From contig JBDSSF010000001.1 in the NCBI GenBank assembly GCA_039928925.1, positions 331,837 through 388,546 on the forward strand: a stretch of 56,710 nt of DNA, read 5' to 3'. Both the position numbers and the translations under genes were made by a program. This document shows, piece by piece, positions 35,773-44,337 of the stretch (the stretch's first letter is position 1; every line of letters begins with the position of its first letter). The notes below the pieces were generated by a model. That model did not search any database. It had not been told where the DNA came from and saw only the letters and a list, made by a program, of their open reading frames with translations. Source of the DNA: Candidatus Saccharimonadales bacterium. Lineage in GTDB: Bacteria; Patescibacteriota; Saccharimonadia; Saccharimonadales; Saccharimonadaceae.

Positions 35773-36462
35773 ATGCAAAAAACTACAGACACTATATCAG
35801 CGGCAACCGCTAAAAAGAGAACACTCGCACTTAGCCTCGCATTTGTCGCCTTCTGGCTACCGGCAATACTATTTTCAAAAATAGCTGGTGAAGTGCTCGA
35901 AAAAGAACCGATTTCTCTCGATACATCTATATTGACTTGGATACATTCGCATGCAACACCACTACTTGATAACATCTTTTTAGCTATCACTACTGTTGGT
36001 AATGTCGCAATCATAACTCCAATTACGCTTATTATCGTTGCATATCTTTTCTATAAAAAATATCGGCTAAATGCACTCATCATATTATTTAGCTTTGGCG
36101 GGGCAGGAGTTGCTGACTTTATTCTAAAAAAGCTTTTCCAAAGAGATCGCCCTACATTTTGGCATTCTCTTGTAACTGAGACTGGCTATTCATTTCCAAG
36201 TGGCCATGCAATGCTAAGCAGCGCACTTATTCTGAGTATTATTCTGATACTCTGGAATACACGCTGGAGATGGACAGCTGCAATTATTGGAATGCTTATA
36301 ATATTTTCGATTGGTCTCTCCAGACTATATCTTGGTGTCCATTACCCTACAGATGTTATAGCAGGCTGGAGTGTTAGCTTGCTCTGGGTAATTGTTGTTT
36401 TTACTGTTGGATACGGCTTATCTCGTAAATTTAATCAACATCGAATCTTTAAATCCGAGTAA
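35773..36462 (+). CDS. PAP2-family phosphatase
   Basis: 229 residues, five to six membrane segments. The three-part active site is complete: KKLFQRDRP, then SFPSGHAM, then SRLYLGVHYPTDV. It probably dephosphorylates a lipid pyrophosphate such as undecaprenyl-PP, or phosphatidate. I prefer ATG 35773 over the in-frame ATG 35764, because the latter lies inside a perfect TATAAT (35760-35765); from 35773 the mRNA would be leaderless. Confidence 0.9.
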   Translation: MQKTTDTISAATAKKRTLALSLAFVAFWLPAILFSKIAGEVLEKEPISLDTSILTWIHSHATPLLDNIFLAITTVGNVAIITPITLIIVAYLFYKKYRLNALIILFSFGGAGVADFILKKLFQRDRPTFWHSLVTETGYSFPSGHAMLSSALILSIILILWNTRWRWTAAIIGMLIIFSIGLSRLYLGVHYPTDVIAGWSVSLLWVIVVFTVGYGLSRKFNQHRIFKSE

Positions 36463-36532
36463 TACATTTGTAAACTCAATTGAGAAGCAGCTATCGCAAG
36501 TTCAGCTTCCGGATAAATCAAAAATCATAAAA

Positions 36533-36566
36533 ATGAAATACTCCTGTCTAAACGCGAGTATTTCAT
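36533..36566 (+). terminator. Hairpin after the PAP2 gene
   Basis: ATGAAATACTC pairs perfectly with GAGTATTTCAT around 12 bases. No long T run, so termination strength is uncertain. Confidence 0.45.
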
Positions 36567-36649
36567 AATGAAACATCATATAAAGGTAGATGTAAAGAAA
36601 TTACTATACTTTAATAAATATCTAATCAATTCGTTCAATATGTACATAA

Positions 36650-36795
36650 AATAAAGTAAGGGATACTTTCGTATCCCTTACTGGAAGATTTGCACCAACA
36701 GATGTAACCTACTAACTAAATAACTGAGCTTAACTGAACTTTTTAACTTGATCGGTTACATATAATGATCTTGTGCTGTATCACTTGATCTTCCA
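36650..36795 (-). ncRNA. Small RNA, ~145 nt, possibly 6S-like
   Basis: Minus strand. A near-consensus promoter precedes it: TTGACA, 17 bases, TATAGT (36802-36830). The predicted start is near 36795. A closing stem joins 36788-36795 to 36682-36689 (TGGAAGAT/ATCTTCCA), and an inner 8-bp stem joins 36754-36761 to 36702-36709 (ATGTAACC/GGTTACAT) with unpaired stretches between. The 3' end is an 11-bp terminator hairpin (36656-36666/36671-36681) followed by a T-rich run. There is no open frame. A long interrupted rod closed by a terminal stem recalls 6S RNA, but that identity is only a guess. Confidence 0.7.
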
Positions 36796-36801
36796 CTAAC
36801 T

Positions 36802-36830
36802 ACTATAATAATTGGAACAATTACTGTCAA
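36802..36830 (-). promoter_or_regulatory. Promoter of the small RNA
   Basis: Perfect -35 TTGACA, 17-base spacer, TATAGT. It is the closest match to a full -35 consensus outside secE in this window. Confidence 0.8.
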
Positions 36831-36875
36831 CAATATTCGAAAAAAATACAACATTATGATTGATACAATAATGAC

Positions 36876-37211
36876 GTGATAGTAGTATTTCTGATATTAG
36901 CGTTTATACTCGAGTTAATCGCATTTGTAACTTTTTCATCTAGTCCTTTTTGCTTCTCGGTTTTGCCGGTATATCAGTGGGTAATCTCAATTTTTCTCTT
37001 TACAGGACTTGTTATTTTTTGGAGCAAATACATGGCGCCTCGTGCTCAAAGTAAGTTTAGTACAAGGTACTACTTTACGATAAAATTTTTGATCTATACT
37101 ATTTCAGCTTTGACTATATGTAGTTTATTTAGTGATGCCATGGGAATTGCATTCATAAGTGTAAGTATTCTTGATGAAGTCGTACTTGGTAAGTACAGAC
37201 CTGAAAAATAA
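36876..37211 (+). CDS. YrdB-like (DUF2568) membrane protein
   Basis: 111 residues, four hydrophobic segments. The pattern of an aromatic residue-rich loop WSKYMAPRAQSKFSTRYYFTIKF (in the middle) and the end SVSILDEVVL fits the YrdB/DUF2568 family as I know it. Function unknown. GTG start; an extended -10 TGATACAAT ends 6 bases upstream, so leaderless expression is likely. Confidence 0.55.
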   Translation: MIVVFLILAFILELIAFVTFSSSPFCFSVLPVYQWVISIFLFTGLVIFWSKYMAPRAQSKFSTRYYFTIKFLIYTISALTICSLFSDAMGIAFISVSILDEVVLGKYRPEK

Positions 37212-37259
37212 GTATTACACTTGTCATACTTTACTAATTTAGAACTTAAAAATTAAATA

Positions 37260-37323
37260 GGTCCAACACGGAGCAAAGCGTTCACGATTTGATCGGAACT
37301 AATCTTTGCCCCGTGTCGAACCG
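37260..37323 (-). terminator. Hairpin closing the 55-aa basic minigene
   Basis: The arms around ACACGGAGCAAAG (37267) and CTTTGCCCCGTGT (37306) pair with one G-T and continue into GGTCC/GAACC. On the minus strand an A+T-rich tail follows. Confidence 0.55.
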
Positions 37324-37336
37324 ACAGGGGAATACG

Positions 37337-37504
37337 TCACGACCTACGCCATCCAGGATGGCCTTCTGCACGCATGCGTACATTGATCGCTTCACGAATT
37401 TCTTTTGTTTCCTCTCGGCGCCAAGCACGATGCCTGCGCCTCTTCTTTAGCGCGCCTTTTCCTTTAGCGGTCGCGCCACAGTTTCGAGCATTTTGATGAC
37501 CCAC
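37337..37504 (-). CDS. Small very basic protein, 55 aa
   Basis: GTG start at 37504, with GAGAGG 7 bases upstream. The product has a run KKRRRHRAWRR in the middle and about one third Arg plus Lys, so RNA or DNA binding is likely. No family recognised. The coding part is GC-rich inside A+T-rich flanks and ends in its own hairpin, as for the other minigenes. Confidence 0.5.
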   Translation of the reverse strand: MGHQNARNCGATAKGKGALKKRRRHRAWRREETKEIREAINVRMRAEGHPGWRRS

Positions 37505-37656
37505 TGTTCTTCCTCTCAGACAGAGTACTTCTCTTCTTGCTAGGATATATTTTAGTATAAGTGAAATACTTTAATCTACAAGCATTAGTATGTCCGTGCA
37601 GGCTCATTTAAAATATCTACAGGAAATGCTTTAGGAAATTATGACAGCTTTAAGCT

Positions 37657-38156
37657 CTAATTGATCAATTTTCTTTTTTAAATTAGCCTTGAGTCTTGCG
37701 ACACGATCTTCGTCAGTTAGATTCTCTCAGTTGTGCTCTTGATGTAAGAGAGGCTTTTGTGACGGTTCTACAGTGCAAACTACACGAAAGATCTCCGCAG
37801 CACAGGAAGCTCACACTTTGCTTTATACGACCACCTGTAAACGTAATACCAGCAGCATTTGATCCTGGCTGCCATGTGTAGCAAAAATCACATATAATTG
37901 CGCGGTCACGTCCAGTACTTGCATCTACTATTCTTGGTGATAGTTCATACGTAGTGACGTAGAGTTCATGATCAGGCTCTAATAGAAGCAAACCTTTATT
38001 CCCAGTTCGGTCAGTAATAGCAACTAACTCATAGTTAGACCAATCAGAGTTAAGTTGTGACGTACTACTGACAAATTTAAGCTCACTCTTCAATCGAGTT
38101 TTGATATCAATATTTTTCAAAACGTTATTAAATTCTTCTTGATTCAATGTTCGCAT
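37657..38156 (-). pseudogene. FBP-domain (EF-G-binding-like) protein, frameshifted at C-terminus
   Basis: The readable frame runs 38156 to 37713 (147 residues). It has an N-terminal ~80-residue domain and a treble-clef-like zinc finger: CDFC at 89-92, then FLCCGDLSCSLHCR at 117-130. This matches the FBP C-terminal domain of fusidic-acid-resistance-type EF-G-binding proteins. After RAQLRES the frame stops, but one base over it continues LTDEDRVARLKANLKRK to a TAG at 37657, the ending expected of the family. So a one-base frameshift near 37725 truncates it, or it is read by frameshifting. Confidence 0.65.
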
Positions 38157-38183
38157 GTTTATCCTAGCGTAGCTACTCTTATT

Positions 38184-39881
38184 CTAGCTTTCCATTGAGT
38201 ATTCAATTTTACGGGGCAGTAGAAAACTAATGATAAATGTTACTCCGACAACCCCTATTGCGTAGTACATGGTCATATTGAATGCATCTGCAAAATTCTG
38301 TGCAATTGCTTTTTTAGTCTGGGCCTGTACGACAACAGATAAATTGGCGAGCTGAGGCTGTGTATTATTTACTGGAGCACTCTCAAGGCTCTTACAACTT
38401 TCTGGTACAACTGTATTGTCGGTTTCTTTTGTGCGATCAATATAACAATTTCCTACAGCAGTAAGAATAGTATCTTGTTCCTGTACTGGTAGCTTTTGTG
38501 TTGTGAGATAGCTACGGATACCAGGTTCGGCCGATACAAAGCTTGTTGCAGCATTATGGTTCAAAGCACCGAAGAATATTACACCAATAATTGCTATTCC
38601 TATCGCTCCACCGACTTGCTGCACGGCATTAAGTGTACCACTAGCAGATCCAGCGTGTTTTGTGTCAACATCCTTAAGTGCGATTGAGAATATGAGCCCC
38701 ATGACCATACCCATTCCGACACCAATAACAAGAAGCCAAGGTGTTAAATGCCATGGATTTGTGTTAATACCTTCAGATACTATTACTGATTTTGTCATTA
38801 ATAAGCCTACGGCCATAACAACGCTACCGACAGTCATTGTATATCGACCAATTAGTGCAGTCAGTTTTGGAGCAATGACCCCAATACTAATTCCAATGCC
38901 AATTGCTATTGGTAGTCCTGTTAGGGCTGCTTGAATTACTTCAAACCCTAATCCAATTTGTAGAGTCAATGTAAACGTGAAGAAAAAACCGATCATGACA
39001 AGTTGGAATACGAGGTTTGCAAGTATACCAATAGAAAATGAATACGTCTTAAAAAGCGATGGGATGATGAGAGGCGATTGATCAATAATAAATTTTCTTT
39101 TTTGCCAAAGCCAAAATATAACAAACATCGGGATCGCAGCAAAGAGCATCACAAACGTCCAAGCTGGCCATCCATACTCACGACCTTGAATAAGTGGGAA
39201 TATGAGTAGTCCGAGTGCTGACATAATAAGAAACGTGCCGAGTACATCTAGTTTTAACGGATGAGGCGACTTGCCACCAGGCAAATACTTAATTCCTGCA
39301 ATAAGCGCGAAAATCCCTACTGGTATATTGATAAGAAAAATTGGTCGCCAATCGAGTCCGGCAATGTTCCAGTGAATCAAAAAGCCACCGATAACTGGAC
39401 CAAGTGATGCAGATAGCCCACCTAAAGCACCAAATAGTCCCATGACTGCACCACGTTCTTTAGGCTTATACATCACCTGCATTAAGCTCATAACCTGAGG
39501 AACCATGAGTGCTGCAGCAGCACCTTGGAGAAGGCGGCCTGCCACTAAAACCTCAATATTTGGCGCAACACCACAGAGAAGTGATGTAAGTGTAAACATA
39601 GAAATACCAGTAATAAATAGCTTCTTGTAGCCAATAACATCACCGAGCCTACCTCCAGTGATAAGTAACGTAGCAAATGCCAGTGCGTATCCTGCCGTAA
39701 TCCATTGAATCTGAGAGAAAGTTGCTCCTAGATTAGTTTGAATTGAAGGTATTGCAACATTAACAATAGTCGAGTCGAGTAAGTCCATCACAAATGCAAA
39801 TGCGACAATTACAAGTGCAATGGTACGTTGACGCGACGTAAATTTACTCGCATGATGTTGAGCTGATAGGTTTGTAGTCAT
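38184..39881 (-). CDS. MFS drug exporter, DHA2 (EmrB/QacA) type
   Basis: 565 residues, 14 predicted membrane segments. Family motifs: MDLLDSTIVNVAIPSIQ (motif D1-like), GGRLGDVIGYKKLF (motif A) and GPVIGGFLIHW (motif C, antiporter). A proton-driven exporter of lipophilic drugs or similar compounds. A ~80-residue soluble loop separates the last two segments. No adjacent regulator. Confidence 0.92.
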   Translation of the reverse strand: MTTNLSAQHHASKFTSRQRTIALVIVAFAFVMDLLDSTIVNVAIPSIQTNLGATFSQIQWITAGYALAFATLLITGGRLGDVIGYKKLFITGISMFTLTSLLCGVAPNIEVLVAGRLLQGAAAALMVPQVMSLMQVMYKPKERGAVMGLFGALGGLSASLGPVIGGFLIHWNIAGLDWRPIFLINIPVGIFALIAGIKYLPGGKSPHPLKLDVLGTFLIMSALGLLIFPLIQGREYGWPAWTFVMLFAAIPMFVIFWLWQKRKFIIDQSPLIIPSLFKTYSFSIGILANLVFQLVMIGFFFTFTLTLQIGLGFEVIQAALTGLPIAIGIGISIGVIAPKLTALIGRYTMTVGSVVMAVGLLMTKSVIVSEGINTNPWHLTPWLLVIGVGMGMVMGLIFSIALKDVDTKHAGSASGTLNAVQQVGGAIGIAIIGVIFFGALNHNAATSFVSAEPGIRSYLTTQKLPVQEQDTILTAVGNCYIDRTKETDNTVVPESCKSLESAPVNNTQPQLANLSVVVQAQTKKAIAQNFADAFNMTMYYAIGVVGVTFIISFLLPRKIEYSMES

Positions 39882-39976
39882 GGAATTTCCAACTTTTAAA
39901 TCATATTTAACTTATCTTTATAATACAGTATAAGTTGTCTGTAGGTGAGAGATAAGTGCAATAAGAGGCTACGAGT

Positions 39977-40651
39977 CTATAGATCAATAACATTGTCTGA
40001 GCTAGTATGTGTATTTACGCCTAATCTCGGTTTAAAGCTTTTTATATCAAAAAATAGCTTTAGCGCAATTAACACAATAACTGAACCCGACGGTAGATTA
40101 AGTATTGACATTGCAAATGCTCCGAGAATGATGGCAATGTGTAGTGGAATAATACGTTTATACGGCTCGGTGAATTGTTTTTTCATACTTAAGGCCAGAG
40201 GGGGCTGTGACAGTTCCCTTAATAGCTGCACAATACTTGAGACTGCCCAAAGAATAAACAAGCCAAAAATATTGAGCGTCACTTCATGATTGAGAGAGCT
40301 TGAAATTGAGAATGCACCAGATGTTAATAAAAACACAAAAATGCCATGTACAGCAGTGAACGTTCCGTAATGAAAAATGAAGAACGCAATCATACCAATT
40401 TTTATAACTTGGCCAGTAGTGCCTAATTCAACACCCGGGCTAGACGGAATAATATCGCTTAAAGTGCTCTTTGAGCGAGCCATTCCAATTACAGCTTTAA
40501 TGCCTATCGTAATATTTTCAAACCAGTAAAGAATGAGTATCTGTCTCCAGTCCCAACCAAGGAACAAAACTCCAATCAGGGGCAATACACTATAAGCAAC
40601 TACTTGTACAATCAAATTTAATACTGGCATTTCTATTATCATACCAAACAT
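39977..40651 (-). CDS. DUF6498-like membrane protein
   Basis: 224 residues, six to seven hydrophobic segments. The early motif LYWFENITIGIKAVIGMARS is the conserved YW-EN-IG pattern I associate with DUF6498. Function unknown. Monocistronic. Confidence 0.6.
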   Translation of the reverse strand: MFGMIIEMPVLNLIVQVVAYSVLPLIGVLFLGWDWRQILILYWFENITIGIKAVIGMARSKSTLSDIIPSSPGVELGTTGQVIKIGMIAFFIFHYGTFTAVHGIFVFLLTSGAFSISSSLNHEVTLNIFGLFILWAVSSIVQLLRELSQPPLALSMKKQFTEPYKRIIPLHIAIILGAFAMSILNLPSGSVIVLIALKLFFDIKSFKPRLGVNTHTSSDNVIDL

Positions 40652-40673
40652 TACTAAACGTCATATCATTACA

Positions 40674-40698
40674 AAAAGTCTCCGAATTGGAGACTTTC
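40674..40698 (-). terminator. Terminator of the 100-aa gene
   Basis: Minus strand AAAGTCTCC/GGAGACTTT (9 bp, 5-base loop) followed by a run of T. Confidence 0.8.
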
Positions 40699-40746
40699 AC
40701 CGTCGTACATATTTTTAGTCTTCCATAGAAGACACTGCTAGAAGTT

Positions 40747-41049
40747 TCAGGAAGTAATGTTTTTAATCATTGATCGTTTTTTATTAGCAAATATACATAT
40801 ACCAGCAACTAAACTGGGCAACAAGCTAATCAAGCCTATTCCGCCAATAGCCACAAATAACCCATTCAAAGCATTGATATAAAACGGCGTAGGTGTCACC
40901 GGTTCACCATCTGGAGTCATCCAGAATGTTGGATTGAAAATGAGATTAACAACCAATAGGATTATAAAAGAAGTAACCACAAGCAGGCCAGGCATTACCA
41001 ATAAACCTACGGCGAGTTTCATAGTTCTTTTTGAATTACTTTTATTCAT
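40747..41049 (-). CDS. Small membrane protein, 100 aa
   Basis: Two hydrophobic segments (10-33 and 58-85) with a Pro-rich extracytoplasmic loop PDGEPVTPTPF between and basic ends. No family recognised. Confidence 0.6.
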   Translation of the reverse strand: MNKSNSKRTMKLAVGLLVMPGLLVVTSFIILLVVNLIFNPTFWMTPDGEPVTPTPFYINALNGLFVAIGGIGLISLLPSLVAGICIFANKKRSMIKNITS

Positions 41050-41750
41050 GAGTTAATTATATCAAAAAACATTTGTAATGGAGGTTGTCGTCGTCCAAGT
41101 TTATGCTTTGCAGGGGCTCCAGGATGATTATAGAACCTATTGTGGTGTAGTAAGTATTTCTAATAACAAGAACTGCAGCAATGATGATCGTTTTATTTCT
41201 CCTCAATTTGTCGCCACCTGTCGTTCGTCCGACTCGGTGGATTTGCGTGCGTAGAGAGCGTATTTAAGGTCCATCACAGACAACAATACTCGAATGAGCA
41301 CGGTAAGTCTAGTGAAGGACGATTAGTTTATATGCGTGGAATAAAGTTTTACCTGTGGAATGCCATTACGTATCTCGGAAAGCACTAACCACGTCCGTCA
41401 GAAGTATTCAAGACAAAATTATATTGTTAAATAACTTACTCTTTCGTACATCGTACGTACAAATGAAAACTATAAACCATACTGTGTATCGCAGAAACTT
41501 CTCGGAAATTAACATATTAAGGTGTAATGGCATAGAACTATGGAATGAAAGTTTCATCATACGTAACATAAGTTCTTGCCCTGGAGTACCAGTAAATATC
41601 TAGTTTTCCAGCTAACACCTTAAAAGTACCATTTACACAAGATATCTTGGGTAGCGTTCCCGCCGTGAACCTACCGACGTCCGCGCTCGACTTCTCACCG
41701 GAAATCGTCACAAATAATATTAATAGGGGTGAATGAAATAAAATCAAAAA
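41050..41750. other. Unassigned 700-base spacer
   Basis: I see no frame with a ribosome site and sensible composition. An 81-codon open stretch at 41355-41603 looks accidental. Small GC-rich islands lie at ~41205-41265 and ~41640-41700, and TAAGGTGT (41519) can pair with ACACCTTA (41615). It could be decayed sequence or an unrecognised RNA. Confidence 0.4.
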
Positions 41751-41768
41751 AACCTATTGCAATAGGTT
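41751..41768. promoter_or_regulatory. Perfect 18-bp palindrome, candidate operator
   Basis: AACCTATTGCAATAGGTT is its own reverse complement and lies 49 bases before the operon of three winged-helix-like proteins. A dimeric DNA-binding protein site is the natural reading. It could also fold as a hairpin, but has no T run. Confidence 0.5.
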
Positions 41769-41816
41769 GATTATTTTGAGACCATAGATGTAGAAAGAAA
41801 GCGAGGGAAAATATCT

Positions 41817-42218
41817 ATGGAAACCACAGAAGATCCATTAAATCAACTTTTAGGGGAAGACGTACAGAGTCTCGACAGGAATCGATTAGCGACTTTTTTG
41901 AGTCCATATGTACGCTTTGAAAAACTTACCAAGGACATGCACTTCCTTGTTGGGTTTGAATCAATTATATCAAACGACGCTAAGATTGAAGTCATTCTTC
42001 TTGCAGCGAAGGCCAAGTCTCTGCTCTTCGACGAGCCTGATGGTATGCCACCGGGTCAGATAATCTCACTTGATGTTATGCCAATGGGAAGCGTGAAGTC
42101 CTCTCTTAAGAGGTTGACTGACAGCCGTAAGATCAAAAAAGACGCACAAGGTCGATACTACATGCCAAACTACAGTGTAACTGATGCTATGAATCGCGCA
42201 TCGAATGGGAAGAAGTAA
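41817..42218 (+). CDS. Winged-helix-like protein, first gene of HEPN operon
   Basis: 133 residues. The C-terminal half (~62-125), from IEVILLAAKAKSLLF through GSVKSSLKRLTDSRKIKKDAQGRYYMPNY (in pieces), has the helix-turn-helix-wing pattern of an MarR/PadR-like fold. The N-terminus is not recognised. Starts 49 bases after the palindrome, and the next gene starts two bases after its stop. Confidence 0.6.
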   Translation: METTEDPLNQLLGEDVQSLDRNRLATFLSPYVRFEKLTKDMHFLVGFESIISNDAKIEVILLAAKAKSLLFDEPDGMPPGQIISLDVMPMGSVKSSLKRLTDSRKIKKDAQGRYYMPNYSVTDAMNRASNGKK

Positions 42219-42219
42219 T

Positions 42220-42636
42220 ATGTCTACAGATATTGAAACCCGCCTCACTAGCTTGGAGAGTCGTGTGGCTGCGCTCGAGAGTGCTCGCGCCGACTCTACT
42301 AGGACCGGTACTAACCTTAAATCGGCCAAGCCTCAATCCGCAAAAGAATTTTTAATTGGCCTTAAGCTAGGGACTGCGGTCGAGAAGACGGCGGCTCTTG
42401 GTTATTTTGTCGAAACAGTTAGCCAGGTTGGCCCTTTCAACGTTGATGACATCGAATCGGCGTTCCGTTCAGCGAAGGAAAAAGTCCCAACAAATATCGG
42501 TGATATGGTAAATAAGAATATTAAAAAAGGCTTATTCATGGAGCACAGAGAAAAGAAGGGTGGAAAGAAGTCATGGGTGCTCACTTCTACTGGTGAAACG
42601 CTCGCTGAAAATGACTTTAAGGAGTTGGCAGAATGA
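42220..42636 (+). CDS. Coiled-coil plus winged-helix-like protein
   Basis: 138 residues from ATG 42220 (MSTDIETRLTSLESRVAALES). Residues 1-22 form a short coiled coil, suggesting oligomers. Residues ~40-135 repeat a helix-turn-helix-wing pattern (VEKTAALGYFVETVSQ ... NIGDMVNKNIKKGLF ... KKSWVLTSTGETLAE). It overlaps the next gene by 4 bases (ATGA). Confidence 0.6.
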   Translation: MSTDIETRLTSLESRVAALESARADSTRTGTNLKSAKPQSAKEFLIGLKLGTAVEKTAALGYFVETVSQVGPFNVDDIESAFRSAKEKVPTNIGDMVNKNIKKGLFMEHREKKGGKKSWVLTSTGETLAENDFKELAE

Positions 42637-43142
42637 GTGGTTTAAATCCTGAACTTGAAGCCATGAGTGCTGTCTCGACAATTCTCGAGAAGTTAGACGA
42701 GCAAACGAAATCGCGAGTCGTCAACTGGGTAGCTGATAAGTATAGTGGCGCTAGCCGCCCCGTAGCGCACGCTTCCGGTAATGGAATTACTGATAAAAAT
42801 CGAGAGACTACTTTCTCTGAATTCGTTGATCTATACGACCATGTCGATCCGTCAGATCAAGCCGAGAAGGCATTAACGGGCGCATATTGGTTCCAGGTAG
42901 TTAAATCAGAGGCTTCATGGCAAGCACAGGGTGTGAATTCAATACTGAAGGACACCGGAAATGGTCTCACGGGTATATCTCATGTTTTCGAACGTCTCCA
43001 GGCACGAAAACCTGCTCTTGTTCGCCAGATCGTGAAAAGTGGCAAAACACGCCAGGCTCGTAAGACGTACAAGCTAACCAGTGCAGGCATTAAGCTGATT
43101 GATGATCGAATTAGCTCTCCTTTACCTGAAGAAAGCAAGTAG
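42633..43142 (+). CDS. Winged-helix-like protein, third gene of HEPN operon
   Basis: 169 residues. Residues 1-30 contain ILEKLDEQTKSRVVNWVADKYSG; residues ~70-160 form a helix-turn-helix-wing unit ending KTRQARKTYKLTSAGIKLIDD, much like the end of the preceding protein. The two share a layout and may be paralogues. Function unknown. Confidence 0.6.
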   Translation: MSGLNPELEAMSAVSTILEKLDEQTKSRVVNWVADKYSGASRPVAHASGNGITDKNRETTFSEFVDLYDHVDPSDQAEKALTGAYWFQVVKSEASWQAQGVNSILKDTGNGLTGISHVFERLQARKPALVRQIVKSGKTRQARKTYKLTSAGIKLIDDRISSPLPEESK

Positions 43143-43149
43143 GTCTTCT

Positions 43150-43914
43150 GTGAAGCCATCAATCGCATTAGGGCAACTACCGGCAGGACTAAAGCAGGAG
43201 CTGTTAACCAGCTTTAATGAAATAGTGACCAATTTTCGTGAAGGTAGGTGGAGTCCGTCTGAACTTGATGGTGGAAAGATGGCTGAGGTCGTCTACAGCA
43301 TATTGAGAGGTTATATTGATGGTTTATTCCCGGCGCGCGCTACAAAGCCAGCTGATATGCTAACTGCATGTCGCCTGTTAGAACAGGAATCCACGTCCTT
43401 TTCTCGATCGGTACGCATACAAATTCCTCGCCTTCTGATCACGCTTTATGAAATTCGCAATAATCGTGGCGTTGGTCACGTAGGTGGTGAAGTTGATCCG
43501 AATCAGATGGACGCAACACTAGTCTTCTACTCCGCAAAGTGGATTATGGCGGAGCTTGTGAGAATATTCCATAATGTAGATACCGTTGTTGCCAGTGATA
43601 TTGTTGAGGCGTTGATTGAGCGTGAATTACCCGTCGTTTGGAAGGTGGGTGACATAAAGAGAATATTGCAGACCAAACTCACTATGAAAGAGAAGGTACT
43701 GTTACTACTTTACTCCGAGGCATCAAGCCTGACTGAGAAGCAGCTTGTTGATTGGTCAGAACATTCTAACTCCGCAATCTTTCGTAGGGACGTATTAGTT
43801 GTGGGCCATAAAGCACGCCTATGGGAATACAACAAATCGGCGAAAACAGTCACTATATCACCATTGGGCATCAAACAGGTTGAGGAAAGCCTACTCGGCA
43901 GAATCAAGCTTTAA
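43150..43914 (+). CDS. HEPN-like protein with C-terminal winged helix
   Basis: 254 residues from GTG 43150; TAGG lies 6 bases upstream, so I prefer this over the ATG at 43099 inside the previous gene. An alpha-helical middle carries EIRNNRGVGHVGGEVDPNQMD; R103-x6-H110 fits the R-X4-6-H motif of HEPN domains, many of which are metal-independent RNases in defence or toxin systems. The C-terminal third (~170-254) has a winged-helix look with a final ISPLGIKQVEE. The nuclease role is inference. Confidence 0.6.
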   Translation: MKPSIALGQLPAGLKQELLTSFNEIVTNFREGRWSPSELDGGKMAEVVYSILRGYIDGLFPARATKPADMLTACRLLEQESTSFSRSVRIQIPRLLITLYEIRNNRGVGHVGGEVDPNQMDATLVFYSAKWIMAELVRIFHNVDTVVASDIVEALIERELPVVWKVGDIKRILQTKLTMKEKVLLLLYSEASSLTEKQLVDWSEHSNSAIFRRDVLVVGHKARLWEYNKSAKTVTISPLGIKQVEESLLGRIKL

Positions 43915-44047
43915 TATCAATGGTATTCGTTCTGATAGTCCCCGTTCACGATGATTTTCTTACCGGTGATGTTAGCTAAGGGATTAATAATGTGCCGTTC
44001 CCGAAACACTTAACCTCCGCTTTAAATAATGGTTCGAACCAAACGAA

Positions 44048-44074
44048 AAATCACCGATGACTCGGTGATTTGTC
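44048..44074. terminator. Hairpin between HEPN operon and tRNA-Trp
   Basis: AAATCACCGA pairs perfectly with TCGGTGATTT around 4 bases. It lies just after the 3' end of tRNA-Trp (minus strand) and may end both units. Confidence 0.75.
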
Positions 44075-44075
44075 T

Positions 44076-44150
44076 TGGCAGGGGCGCGTGGAATCGAACC
44101 ACGATCCTAGGTTTTGGAGACCCATATACTAACCGTTGTACTACGCCCCT
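44076..44150 (-). tRNA. tRNA-Trp (CCA), CCA tail encoded
   Basis: Minus strand. Acceptor AGGGGCG/CGCCCCT, anticodon loop CTCCAAA (CCA) on stem TGGGT/ACCTA (one G-T), T arm CGTGG-TTCGATT-CCACG, discriminator G, CCA tail. The trpS gene is at 24 kb. Confidence 0.95.
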
Positions 44151-44337
44151 ATAACAAACCATATTGTATCAGATAGACTCATGGCGTCCAAGTAGCAGAA
44201 TATTAACTGTCGGCTAATCTGAATATCCATACTCGCATATACATTATCAAAAATAGTAAAACTTAACTATTATTGAATAGTAGCTGTTTATATTGTTATA
44301 TTATATATACTGTTTGTACAATCTGAGAGGAAGTAAA

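Noticed and set aside
41355-41603. 82-codon plus-strand frame
   Set aside because: No ribosome site, no domain, and erratic composition.
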